A DNA stretch of 47,570 bases from Dactylosporangium siamense (lineage in GTDB: Bacteria > Actinomycetota > Actinomycetes > Mycobacteriales > Micromonosporaceae). A program made the position numbers and the translations under genes. The stretch is taken from assembly GCF_016862795.1 (NCBI RefSeq), contig NZ_BONQ01000180.1:1-47570 (forward strand). The letters run 5' to 3'. The stretch's first letter is position 1. Each line of letters begins with the position of its first letter. Under the pieces are notes generated by a model. That model saw nothing but the letters and a program-made list of their open reading frames with translations, was not told the origin of the DNA and did not search any database. Below, in pieces: positions 1 through 7,260 of the stretch.

Positions 1-75
1 CCCGCCGCCGACGGCGCCTGCCGGCCGCTCCAGCCGGCCGGCGGCCCCGACATCGTGACGGTGGGCGGGCGGTGA
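1..75 (+). CDS. C-terminal end of a probable small lipoprotein (partial)
   Basis: The open frame enters from the left edge and ends at TGA 73-75, giving 24 residues that include GACRPLQPAGGPD. This resembles the C-terminal ACR-x-L-x-P segment of small actinomycete lipoproteins that I recall from efflux operons. A similar segment (AACRSLEPG) is encoded on the minus strand at 1368-1559. Only the tail is visible, so neither the start nor a lipobox can be checked. It lies 132 bp upstream of the efflux adaptor in the same orientation, with an inverted repeat between them. Confidence 0.4.
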   Translation, partial: PAADGACRPLQPAGGPDIVTVGGR

Positions 76-89
76 GCGCTCGGCCACGG

Positions 90-125
90 CCCCAAATGTG
101 GGACCGCACCTACCACTTTTTGGGG
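90..125. promoter_or_regulatory. Inverted repeat CCCCAAA-N22-TTTGGGG, efflux operator site 1
   Basis: CCCCAAA (90-96) and TTTGGGG (119-125) are separated by exactly 22 bases, 82 bp upstream of the adaptor GTG at 208. The same arms and spacing recur at 7030-7065, upstream of the efflux ATPase, and an imperfect copy lies at 30189-30226, upstream of the second adaptor. The repetition suggests a shared operator. That the response regulator at 5574-6245 binds it is inference. Confidence 0.6.
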
Positions 126-207
126 AAGCGTCGGCGCCGCCGAGCGGCGAAGCTGGAGGCATGAACCGGAATCCGGCAGACCCGACCGACGCGCGAGAGC
201 GGGCGAC

Positions 208-1305
208 GTGAATCGCAGACGTGTCGCGTTGGTGGCCGGGGTCGCCCTGGCCGGCGTGGCGGGCACCGGCGCCGTGGCGCTGTTCGTCCACGGCTCGCCG
301 GCCAAGACGCCCCCGTCCGTGGCCGGCTCGGCGGCGCCGACCGCCGCGGTGACGACCACGGATGTCGCGCGGCGCCAGAGCGTGGTCGGCACACTCGGCC
401 GGTCGGGCACCTACACGGTGATCGCACCCGGCGGGGGCACGCTGACCTGGCTCCCGGCCGCCGGCGCGGTGGTCGGGCGGGGCAAGCCGGCCTACGAGGT
501 CGACGGGCGGCCGGTGATCCTGCTCTTCGGCGACCGCCCACCGTGGCGGCCGATGCAGTCGGGGATGACCGACGGCGCCGACGTCCGGCAGCTGGAGGAC
601 AACCTCAAGGCCCTCGGATACGGCGCCGGACTGACCGTCGACAGCCACTTCTCGTCGTCGACCTACTGGGCGGTGCGGCGCTGGCAGAAGGACTCCGGCC
701 TGCCCGTGACCGGCACGGTCCCGCTGGGGCAGGTCGTGTTCGTCGCCGGCACCGTGCGGATCGCCGGCACCGACCGGCACACCGGCGAGGGCGTCGAGCC
801 CGGAGCGACGGTGGCGCACGGCACGGGCGAGCAGCGGGCGATCAACGTGCAGGTCACGACGAGCGTGCTGGCCAAGATGCACGTCGGCGACACCGTCGTG
901 GTCAACCTGCCCGATGACACCCGCAAGACCGGCACGGTCACCACGATCGGCGCGGTGACACAGCCGCAGGGCAGCGGCGCGCCCGGCGGCCAGGGCGGCA
1001 ACGCGTCGCAGGCGAGCGCGTCGGTGGTGATCACGCTGACCGGCGAGATCAGCGGCATCATCGACAACGCGCAGGTGGATGTCGGCATCACCGTCGAGTC
1101 GCACCGGGGCGTGTTGGCCGTGCCGGTCCCGGCGCTGCGGTCGCTGCCGGCCGCCGCGTATGAGGTGTGGGTCGCGGACGGCTCCAGCACCCGGCACGTG
1201 GCGGTCCGGGTCGGCATCTTCGACCAGGTCACCGGTCTGGTCGAGGTCAGCGGCGCGGGCCTGGCGGCCGGGCAGCGGGTCGTTGTCCCCGCCAACACCT
1301 CCTGA
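208..1305 (+). CDS. MacA-like efflux adaptor with peptidoglycan-binding domain
   Basis: This 365-residue protein has an N-terminal membrane anchor (about residues 5-30, rich in Val, Ala and Gly). A biotinyl-lipoyl-like segment follows, then a PG_binding_1-type helical domain (about residues 120-165, DVRQLEDNLKALGYG) inserted in the hairpin region, and then beta-barrel domains. This is the usual form of Gram-positive adaptors serving MacB/FtsX-type ABC exporters. GTG 208 is the upstream-most sensible start. A paralogue of the same length lies at 28995-30092 on the other strand, next to a permease, while this copy has no adjacent permease or ATPase. A hairpin terminator follows its stop. It probably works with the ATPase at 6328-6993 in self-resistance or export. 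Confidence 0.85.
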   Translation: MNRRRVALVAGVALAGVAGTGAVALFVHGSPAKTPPSVAGSAAPTAAVTTTDVARRQSVVGTLGRSGTYTVIAPGGGTLTWLPAAGAVVGRGKPAYEVDGRPVILLFGDRPPWRPMQSGMTDGADVRQLEDNLKALGYGAGLTVDSHFSSSTYWAVRRWQKDSGLPVTGTVPLGQVVFVAGTVRIAGTDRHTGEGVEPGATVAHGTGEQRAINVQVTTSVLAKMHVGDTVVVNLPDDTRKTGTVTTIGAVTQPQGSGAPGGQGGNASQASASVVITLTGEISGIIDNAQVDVGITVESHRGVLAVPVPALRSLPAAAYEVWVADGSSTRHVAVRVGIFDQVTGLVEVSGAGLAAGQRVVVPANTS

Positions 1306-1323
1306 GCCCTGCCCCGACACCTG

Positions 1324-1356
1324 AGCCCGGCCGGATGTTGTGTCCGGCCGGGCTTT
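1324..1356 (+). terminator. Rho-independent terminator after the efflux adaptor
   Basis: A perfect 12-bp stem (AGCCCGGCCGGA paired with TCCGGCCGGGCT) with a 7-base loop ends in a short T run, 19 bp past the adaptor stop. It also lies just beyond the stop of the small minus-strand ORF, so it may act from both sides. Confidence 0.75.
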
Positions 1357-1367
1357 CCCGCGCGGGA

Positions 1368-1559
1368 TCAGTCGCCGTGTCTGTTGGCCGGAGTGCCGGC
1401 GTCGACCGTGATCGGACCCGGCTCGAGGCTGCGGCAGGCGGCGTCCGTCTGCCGCCATCGCGGATCGTCGTCGGCCGGCATGGGCTGCGGGTGGAAGATG
1501 CCGTCGCCGTCCGGGTCGGGCCAGTCGGGCAGTCCGCTGGCACTCTCATGGCTCGACAC
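1368..1559 (-). CDS. Small ORF resembling a lipoprotein C-terminus; possible gene remnant
   Basis: The 63-codon frame (GTG start) has clear GC bias at third positions. It encodes GLPDWPDPDGDG followed by DDDPRWRQTDAACRSLEPG. This resembles the C-terminal half of a small actinomycete lipoprotein family with a CM-R-x-x-G-[VL]-P-[DN]-[FW]-PDP core. The expected signal peptide, lipobox and CM residues are absent upstream, and no Shine-Dalgarno is evident. It may therefore be a truncated remnant of a paralogue of the gene ending at 75. The family assignment is from memory. Confidence 0.4.
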   Translation of the reverse strand: MSSHESASGLPDWPDPDGDGIFHPQPMPADDDPRWRQTDAACRSLEPGPITVDAGTPANRHGD

Positions 1560-1747
1560 TGCGCGCCGCGGCCGTCCAACGCTTCGCCCGAAGGATGCCG
1601 CGGGGGAGGCCCGGTTTCGGCGTCGGGCGGGCCTCTCCCTCGAAAGAGACGGCGACCCCCGACTTTTCGGGGATGTGCCGAACGGACCCCCGGACGATGC
1701 TCGAAGGCGGCCCTCGGGCCGGCGACCTGCGTTTTGGGGGAGATCAC
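1560..1747. other. Leader region of the first StrR-type gene
   Basis: No gene is seen. A short inverted repeat (CCCCGA-N4-TCGGGG, 1657-1672) lies 76 bp upstream of the GTG at 1748. I found no good match to the StrR box here, unlike upstream of the second StrR-type gene. Confidence 0.4.
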
Positions 1748-2734
1748 GTGGACAACGAGTGTGAGGCCGCCGGGCCCTACTCCGGCGAGCGGCTCAACAC
1801 GTTCTCCGAGCCTGAGTGGTTGCCGGTGCGCGCGCTGCTACCGGCCGACTCGCCCCGGCACGCCGGCGAGGACCTCCAGCACATGCGGATGCTCGCCCGC
1901 ATCGACGCCGAGCTCCCGGCCATTATCGTGCATCGCTCGACCATGAGGGTCATCGACGGGATGCACCGCCTCGGCGCGGCCCAGCTCCGCGGCGAGCAGA
2001 TGGTGCGGGTGCGGTTCTTCGACGGCACCGAGCAGGAGGCGTTCGTGCTCGCCGTGCGGACGAACATCGCACACGGGCTGCCGCTGTCCTACGACGACCG
2101 CACGCGGGCCGCGGAGCGGGTCATCGACTCGCACCCCGGCTGGTCGGACCGGGCCATCGCCGCCGCCGTCGGCCTGGGCGCGCGCACGGTCGGCAACATG
2201 CGGCGCCGCCTGCTGCGCGAGCGCAACATCGGCGATGTGCGGGTGCGCACGGGCCGGGACGGCCGGGTCCGGCCGGTGAACACCTCCGAGGGGAGGCTGC
2301 GGGCCTCGGAGGTCATCCGGCAGCGGCCCGAGGCGTCGCTGCGCGAGATCGCCCGGGAGGCCGGCGTCTCGCCCTCGACGGTCCGCGACGTCCGGCTGCG
2401 CATCGAGCGCGGCGACGATCCGCTGCCGCAGGGCCGCCCGCGCCGCGACGGTGAGCCGGCCGCGTCCGCGGAGTCGGACCGGCCGGCGGGCCCCGACCTT
2501 GTCCCGATGCTGCAGGGCCTGCAGAACGATCCGTCCCTGCGCTTCAGCGAGTCGGGCCGCGCCCTGCTGCGGTGGATCTTCTCCCGTGCGGTCCGGGCCG
2601 ACGAGTGGACGGGCATCGCGGAGAAGGTGCCGCCGCACCTCCTGCCGATGATCGCCGATCTCGCGCGCGTGTGCGCCGAGGAGTGGCGGCAGCTCGCCGA
2701 CCAGCTCGAGGAGCGCGGCGAGCGGGAGTCGTGA
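1748..2734 (+). CDS. StrR-type (ParB-like) pathway-specific activator 1
   Basis: This 328-residue protein has an N-terminal ParB/sulfiredoxin-like nuclease-fold segment (VIDGMHRLGAA, then FFDGTEQEAFVLAVRTNI). Two helix-turn-helix-like segments follow (WSDRAIAAAVGLGARTVGNMRRR and SLREIAREAGVSPSTVRDVRLR). This architecture matches StrR, Bbr and related activators of aminoglycoside and glycopeptide clusters, which bind GTTCGACTG-N11-CAGTCGAAC. The start is GTG 1748, because GGGGGAG lies 6 bases upstream and the paralogue at 12505-13554 begins equivalently. Longer in-frame starts upstream lack a ribosome site. The stop codon lies inside a 20-bp tandem duplication. Confidence 0.85.
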   Translation: MDNECEAAGPYSGERLNTFSEPEWLPVRALLPADSPRHAGEDLQHMRMLARIDAELPAIIVHRSTMRVIDGMHRLGAAQLRGEQMVRVRFFDGTEQEAFVLAVRTNIAHGLPLSYDDRTRAAERVIDSHPGWSDRAIAAAVGLGARTVGNMRRRLLRERNIGDVRVRTGRDGRVRPVNTSEGRLRASEVIRQRPEASLREIAREAGVSPSTVRDVRLRIERGDDPLPQGRPRRDGEPAASAESDRPAGPDLVPMLQGLQNDPSLRFSESGRALLRWIFSRAVRADEWTGIAEKVPPHLLPMIADLARVCAEEWRQLADQLEERGERES

Positions 2735-2755
2735 CGCCCGAGCGGGAGTCGTGAC
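2719..2755. repeat. 20-bp tandem duplication over the StrR1 stop codon
   Basis: CGAGCGGGAGTCGTGAC occurs at 2719-2735 and 2739-2755, a 20-bp period. The first copy contains the stop codon (2732-2734). Confidence 0.85.
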
Positions 2756-2916
2756 CACGGAGGCGTCGCACCTCTGACCGCGGGCGAGTTGCCGCCCCTG
2801 GCCACGGAGGCGTCGCCGCTCCTGACGGCGGGCGAGTCGCCACTCCTGGCCACGGAGGCGTCGCCGCTCCTGACGGCGGGGGAGTCGCCGCTGCTGGCCA
2901 CGGAGGCGTCGCCGCC
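2755..2916. repeat. 48-bp minisatellite, about 3.4 copies, intergenic
   Basis: Units beginning CCACGGAGGCGTCGC start at 2755, 2802, 2850 and 2898. The first is 47 bp and the next two 48 bp with few differences; the last is partial. One frame reads as a 16-residue repeat (SPLLATEASPLLTAGE), but it overlaps the next gene and has no convincing start, so I treat the array as non-coding. It fills most of the 277-bp gap between the StrR-type gene and the hmo-hpgT fusion. Confidence 0.85.
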
Positions 2917-3011
2917 CGCGACCGCGGCGTCGCTGCCGCCGTGGGGCCCGATTGGCGCCGCCGTCGCGGCGCGTTGCCGCCCGCTGCGCCCCGCTGTGAC
3001 CATGTGGTCGC

Positions 3012-5480
3012 ATGGAGGCATTGACGCTCGCCGAACTGGCTGCGCAGGCGCGGGAGCGCCTCGACCCGTCCGTCTGGGACTTCATCGAGGGCGGCGCCGG
3101 CGAGGAGCGGACCCTGGCCGGCAACCGGGCCGCTTTCGACCGCACCTGGCTGCGCCCGGCCGTGCTGACCGCATCCGTGCCGCGCCTGGCCACGACCATC
3201 CTGGGCCGCGAGTGGGCCGCGCCGGTCGGCGTCGCGCCGCTGGCGTATCACACCCTCGTCCACCCCGACGGTGAGCTCGCCACCGTGCGGGCCGCCGGGG
3301 CCGCCGGACTGCCCGTCGTCGTCAGCACGTTCGCCGGACGCGAGTTCGACGAGCTTGCCGAGGCGTCCGCGGCGCCGTTGTGGCTGCAGGTGTACTGCTT
3401 CCGGGATCGCGACGTGACCCGCGCGCTCGTCGAGCGGGCCGCGCGGGCCGGCTTCGAGGCGCTGGTCGTCACCGTCGACGCGCCGCGGCTGGGGCGCCGC
3501 CTGCGTGATGAGCGCAACGGCTTCCGCCTGCCGCCTGGTGTGCGGCCGGCCAACCTGCCGGACGGCGACTACGACTCGCCGAGCGGGCACGCGCGCACCG
3601 AGTTCGACCCCGGCCTGGGCTGGGAGGTCGTCGACTGGCTGCGCGGCCTCGCCGGCCTGCCGATCCTCGTCAAGGGCGTGCTCGGCGCCACCGACGCCGA
3701 GCGGGCGCTGGCCGCCGGCGTCGACGGCATCGTCGTGTCCAACCACGGGGGCCGCCAGCTCGACGGCGCGCCGCCGACCCTCGACGTGCTGCCCGAGGTG
3801 GCCGCGGCGGTCAGCGGCAAGGTCCCGGTCCTGCTTGACGGCGGCGTGCGGCGCGGCGCCGACGTGGTCGCCGCCCGGGCCCTCGGCGCCGACGCGGTGC
3901 TCGTCGGCCGGCCCGTGCTGCACGGCCTGGCCGCCGGCGCCGAGAGCGGCGTGGCACGGGTCCTGGAGATCCTGCGCGATGAGCTGGTCGACGTCATGGC
4001 GCTCGCGGGCATCGAGGACCTCGGCGGCATCGGCCCCGACGTCGTCGTGACGGGCGGCCGTGCCCCGGAGGCCGTCGTGACGGGCGGCCGCGCCTTGGAC
4101 GCCGTTGTGACGGGCGGCCGCGCCCCGGAGGCCGTCGTGACGGGCGGCCGCGCCCCGGAGGCCGTTGTGACGGGCGGCCGCGGCCCGGAGTCGGGCCCGG
4201 TCCGGCTGCGCCGCGCGGACCTGCACGGCAGTCTGTCCGACCCGCTGATGGACACCATGAACTTCCTCAACGAGATCGCCATGCGTCACCCCGACGCGAT
4301 CTCGTTCGCCCCGGGCCGGCCCTACGACCGGTTCTTCGCCACCGAGGACATCATCGGCTACATCCGCCGCTACCTCGACCACCTCAGCGGCCTCGGGCAG
4401 ACGGCGGAGCAGATCCGCTCGGCGATGTATCAGTACGGGCCGACCGCCGGACAGATCCGCGAGATCATCGCGGACTCGCTGCGCGCCGACGAGGGCATCG
4501 ATGTGCCGGCCGCGTCGATTGTCGTGACGGTGGGCGCCCAGGAGGGCATGTTGCTCGCCGTCCGGGCCCTGATGGCCGGGCCACGCGACGTGCTGCTGGT
4601 GTCCAGTCCGTGCTACGTCGGCATCAGCGGGGCCGCCCGCCTGCTCGACGCCGACGTGGTCCCGGTGATCGAGCGCCCCACCGGCCTCGAGCCGGCCGAC
4701 GTCGCGGTGGCGATCGAGGCGCAGCTCGCGCTCGGGCGCCGGCCGCGGGCCCTCTACCTCATCCCGGACCACTCCAACCCGGCCGGCACCACGGTGGGAC
4801 TGCTGGCGCGGCGGGCGCTGCTGGAGCTCGCCGCGCGATACGACATCCTGCTCATCGAGGACAGCCCGTATCGCCTCGTCAGCCCCGGGGCCCAGCTGCC
4901 CACCCTCAAGGCGCTGGACACCGGCCGCCGCGTCGTGCACGTCGGCTCGTACTCCAAGACCGTCTTCCCCGGTGCCCGCGTCGGCTACGTTGTCGCCGAT
5001 CAGCCCGTCGAAGGCGGCGGCGTCCTCGCCGATGAGCTGGTGAAGCTCAAGAGCATGGTCACGGTGAACACGTCGCCGCTGAGCCAGGCGGCGGCGGCCG
5101 GGGCGCTGCTGTCCGCCGGAGGGCGCGTCACCGAGCTCAACACCGGCCCGGCGGGGCACTACGGCGAGTCGATGCGGCTCATGCTCGAGCACCTCGACCG
5201 GCGGCTGCCGGCTGAGCGGAGGGCCGCGCTCGGCGTCGACTGGAACCGGCCGACCGGGGGCTTCTTCCTCGCCGTGACGGTGCCCTTCGCCGCGGACAAT
5301 GCGGCGCTCGCCCGCTGCGCCGAGGGCTTCGGGGTGCTGTGGACGCCGATGTCGTACTTCTACCCCGGCGGCGGTGGCGAGCACGCCCTGCGCCTGTCGA
5401 CGAGCTATCTGACGCCCGCGGAGATCGAGGAGGGCACGGGGCGGCTGGCCCGGTTCATCGAGGCGGAGGCGGGGCACTGA
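3012..5480 (+). CDS. hmo-hpgT: Fused 4-hydroxymandelate oxidase / 4-hydroxyphenylglycine aminotransferase
   Basis: Residues 1 to about 340 are an FMN-dependent alpha-hydroxy-acid oxidase (Hmo type): the PVGVAPLAYH loop, Lys in PILVKG, catalytic His245 in SNHGGRQLDG, and a phosphate-binding GGVRRGADV/GRPVLHG end. Residues about 400-822 are a fold-type I aminotransferase (HpgT type), with DHSNPAGT and PLP lysine Lys649 in SYSKTVFPGARVGY. Hmo oxidises 4-hydroxymandelate to 4-hydroxyphenylglyoxylate and HpgT aminates it to Hpg; HpgT enzymes also make Dpg from the DpgC product. The two halves are usually separate proteins. Here they are joined by a linker of near-perfect 10-residue repeats (about 346-393). 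ATG 3012 is the natural Hmo start, but its ribosome site is weak. The stop codon lies in a 21-bp duplication. Confidence 0.9.
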   Translation: MEALTLAELAAQARERLDPSVWDFIEGGAGEERTLAGNRAAFDRTWLRPAVLTASVPRLATTILGREWAAPVGVAPLAYHTLVHPDGELATVRAAGAAGLPVVVSTFAGREFDELAEASAAPLWLQVYCFRDRDVTRALVERAARAGFEALVVTVDAPRLGRRLRDERNGFRLPPGVRPANLPDGDYDSPSGHARTEFDPGLGWEVVDWLRGLAGLPILVKGVLGATDAERALAAGVDGIVVSNHGGRQLDGAPPTLDVLPEVAAAVSGKVPVLLDGGVRRGADVVAARALGADAVLVGRPVLHGLAAGAESGVARVLEILRDELVDVMALAGIEDLGGIGPDVVVTGGRAPEAVVTGGRALDAVVTGGRAPEAVVTGGRAPEAVVTGGRGPESGPVRLRRADLHGSLSDPLMDTMNFLNEIAMRHPDAISFAPGRPYDRFFATEDIIGYIRRYLDHLSGLGQTAEQIRSAMYQYGPTAGQIREIIADSLRADEGIDVPAASIVVTVGAQEGMLLAVRALMAGPRDVLLVSSPCYVGISGAARLLDADVVPVIERPTGLEPADVAVAIEAQLALGRRPRALYLIPDHSNPAGTTVGLLARRALLELAARYDILLIEDSPYRLVSPGAQLPTLKALDTGRRVVHVGSYSKTVFPGARVGYVVADQPVEGGGVLADELVKLKSMVTVNTSPLSQAAAAGALLSAGGRVTELNTGPAGHYGESMRLMLEHLDRRLPAERRAALGVDWNRPTGGFFLAVTVPFAADNAALARCAEGFGVLWTPMSYFYPGGGGEHALRLSTSYLTPAEIEEGTGRLARFIEAEAGH
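4051..4190 (+). repeat. 30-bp tandem repeat encoding the Hmo-HpgT linker
   Basis: Four 30-bp units start at 4051, 4081, 4111 and 4141, with a partial fifth to 4190. They encode (V-T-G-G-R-A-P-E-A-V)n. Units differ by only a few bases, so the array expanded recently or is being homogenised. Copy-number change keeps the frame and would only alter linker length. Confidence 0.95.
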
Positions 5481-5504
5481 CGCGCGGAGGCCGGGCACCG
5501 ACGC
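5463..5504. repeat. 21-bp tandem duplication over the hmo-hpgT stop codon
   Basis: GCGGAGGCGGGGCACTGACGC (5463-5483) is followed directly by a copy differing at two bases (5484-5504). The first copy contains the TGA stop. Confidence 0.85.
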
Positions 5505-5573
5505 GCGGTCATGCGGAGCCGCCTCGGTAGGCTGGGCGGCAGTGTCGGTGGACGTGGTGACGGGTGAGGCGGT

Positions 5574-6245
5574 GTGGCAGGCGGCATGGTCAAGGTGCTG
5601 ATCGTCGACGACCACGAGGTCGTCCGGCAGGGACTGCGGTTCATGCTCACCCAGGAGCCCGGCTTCCAGGTTGTCGGCGAGGCGGCCGACGGCCAGGAGG
5701 CGCTCGAGGCGATCCGCCGCCTCGCGCCCGACGTCGTCCTGCTCGACCTGGTGATGCCCGGCCTCGACGGCCTCGGCGTGCTGCACGCGCTCAACGGCCA
5801 GCCCAACCGACCGGCCGTGATCGTGCTGACGTCGTACGCCGACGAGAACAAGGCGATCGAGGCGATGCGCGTCGGCGCGCTGTCCTACCTGCCGAAGACC
5901 ACTCCCGGTGAGCGGGTGACGGAGGCGGTGCGGGCGGCGGCGACCGGCGGCAGCGTGATGACCCCGACCGTGGCCGCCGCGCTGGTCCACCGCTGGCGGG
6001 AGCGCGAGCGCGAGGGCCCGCTGGAGCGGCTGTCCGCCCGCGAGCGCGACGTGCTGGTCGAGCTGTCCCGCGGCCGGTCGAATCGCGAGATCGCCCGGTC
6101 GCTGTCGCTGGGCGAGCAGACGGTGAAGTCGCACGTGTCGAGCATCCTGACGAAGCTCGATCTGCAGGACCGCACCCAGGCGGCGATCTTCGGCCTGCAG
6201 CACGGCCTGGTGCCGTTGGGCGAGGCGCTGCAGACCGACGACTGA
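5574..6245 (+). CDS. NarL/LiaR-type response regulator
   Basis: The receiver domain (about residues 6-120) has acidic DD in VLIVDDHE, phospho-acceptor Asp58 in LLDLVMPG and Lys in LPKTTPG. A LuxR/NarL helix-turn-helix follows ([35 protein letters not shown]). Length is typical. GTG 5574 has GGTGAGG just upstream; ATG 5586 is an alternative. No kinase is adjacent. The only histidine kinase in the window, at 24549-26150, is of the matching HisKA_3 class, so the pair is probably split by 18 kb. LiaRS/VraSR-like pairs sense cell-envelope stress. The regulator sits beside the efflux ATPase that carries an inverted-repeat operator. Confidence 0.88.
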   Translation: MAGGMVKVLIVDDHEVVRQGLRFMLTQEPGFQVVGEAADGQEALEAIRRLAPDVVLLDLVMPGLDGLGVLHALNGQPNRPAVIVLTSYADENKAIEAMRVGALSYLPKTTPGERVTEAVRAAATGGSVMTPTVAAALVHRWREREREGPLERLSARERDVLVELSRGRSNREIARSLSLGEQTVKSHVSSILTKLDLQDRTQAAIFGLQHGLVPLGEALQTDD

Positions 6246-6327
6246 CCGCCCCCGGGCGGCGAACCCGACGAGCCGGACAGGCCGAGACGGCGGCCCAAGA
6301 CTGTGCGTCGGCGAGCGGTCGCCCCGT

Positions 6328-6993
6328 TCAGGCGACGATCTGGCCGTCGCGCATGACCACCTGGCGCTGGCAGGCGTCGGCGACCGCGTGCTCGTGCGTG
6401 ATGATCACCATCGTGGTGCCCGACGCGTTGAGCTCGGTCAGCAGGGCCATGATCTCTTCGCTGTTGTTCGAGTCGAGGTTGCCGGTGGGCTCGTCGGCGA
6501 AGACGATCGACGGGCGCCCGACCACCGCGCGGGCGATCGCCACCCGCTGCCGCTCGCCGCCGGAGAGTTTGGTGACGCGATGGTGGATGCGGTGCCCCAG
6601 GCCGACCCGGATCAGCGCCTGTTCGGCCGCGGCCCGCCGCTCCTTGGCCGGCACGCCGCGGTAGAGCAGCCCGTTGGCGACGTTGTCCAGCGCGTTGAGC
6701 GACTCGAGTAGGAAGAACTGCTGGAACACCACCCCGACCCGGTGTGCGCGCACACCGGCGAGCTGGCGGTCGGACAGGCCCTGCACCGCCATACCGTTGA
6801 TCAGGACCGAGCCTCCGGTCGGCCGGTCCAGCGTCGCCATCAGGTTCAGCAGCGTGGACTTGCCGGATCCGGACGCGCCGGAGATGGCCAGCATGTCGCC
6901 GGCCTGCACGACGAGGTCGACCCCACGCACGGACTCGACGGGCGGCTCGCCCGGGTAGGTCTTGCGGACCTCGCGCAGCTCCAGCACGGACAT
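6328..6993 (-). CDS. MacB/LolD-type ABC transporter ATPase
   Basis: This 221-residue stand-alone ATPase has Walker [10 protein letters not shown], signature LSGGERQR, Walker [13 protein letters not shown] and switch His in ITHEH. It would energise a FtsX/MacB-like permease with a MacA-like adaptor, exporting peptides or lifting them from the membrane. ATG 6993 is chosen because the family starts at [13 protein letters not shown]; a longer TTG start at 7035 would run into the inverted repeat at 7030-7065. A purine run (GTGAGGGT) directly precedes the ATG. No permease is adjacent; the best partner is at 27785-29008. Confidence 0.88.
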   Translation of the reverse strand: MSVLELREVRKTYPGEPPVESVRGVDLVVQAGDMLAISGASGSGKSTLLNLMATLDRPTGGSVLINGMAVQGLSDRQLAGVRAHRVGVVFQQFFLLESLNALDNVANGLLYRGVPAKERRAAAEQALIRVGLGHRIHHRVTKLSGGERQRVAIARAVVGRPSIVFADEPTGNLDSNNSEEIMALLTELNASGTTMVIITHEHAVADACQRQVVMRDGQIVA

Positions 6994-7029
6994 ACCCTCA
7001 CGATGCCGGGTGCCGGTCGCGCGCGCATC

Positions 7030-7065
7030 CCCCAAAGGTCAAACACCACCGTCCCCATTTTGGGG
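7030..7065. promoter_or_regulatory. Inverted repeat CCCCAAA-N22-TTTGGGG, efflux operator site 2
   Basis: CCCCAAA (7030-7036) and TTTGGGG (7059-7065) are perfect 7-base arms with the same 22-base spacer as site 1. The site lies 36 bp upstream of the ATPase ATG on the minus strand, where an operator is expected. Confidence 0.65.
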
Positions 7066-7088
7066 ATCTCGCCGCGGCCGGAGGCCGG

Positions 7089-7148
7089 CCGACGCGTCGG
7101 CCGACGCGCCGGCCGACGCGCCGGCTGATGTGCCGGCTGATGCGCCGG
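7089..7148. repeat. 12-bp tandem repeat, five copies, intergenic
   Basis: Five contiguous 12-bp units of the form C[CT]GA[CT]G[CT]G[CT]CGG run from 7089 to 7148, between the divergent ATPase and 2OG-oxygenase genes. No gene is supported across them. They would lie in the leader or promoter region of the 7261 operon. Confidence 0.85.
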
Positions 7149-7260
7149 GTGTCTCGATGGCGCCCGGATGGAAGTGCTCTGACGGCCCGATGGCAATCCT
7201 TGTCCGGCTTCGCGGGCCCGTGCCACGGTTGGCCATCGGCCCCTGAAGGGAACTACACCG

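Noticed and set aside
2755..2916. CRISPR array
   Set aside because: Units are contiguous direct repeats without variable spacers, and no cas genes are present.
2789..3274. Repeat-protein frame (SPLLATEA... units) ahead of hmo-hpgT
   Set aside because: It overlaps the first 260 bp of hmo-hpgT in another frame, has no good start, and changes to Arg-rich shadow sequence once inside the real gene.
2544..6203. 1219-codon open frame on the minus strand
   Set aside because: It is antisense to StrR1, hmo-hpgT and the response regulator, all with recognisable families. It has no motifs, and it exists because high-GC DNA leaves few stops in the complementary frame.
6994..7035. Longer TTG start for the efflux ATPase
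   Set aside because: It would place coding sequence in the inverted repeat; ATG 6993 matches the family N-terminus.
7030..7065. Inverted repeat as a transcription terminator
   Set aside because: The 22-base loop is long, the arms are only 7 bp, and all copies sit upstream rather than downstream of genes, so an operator is more likely.
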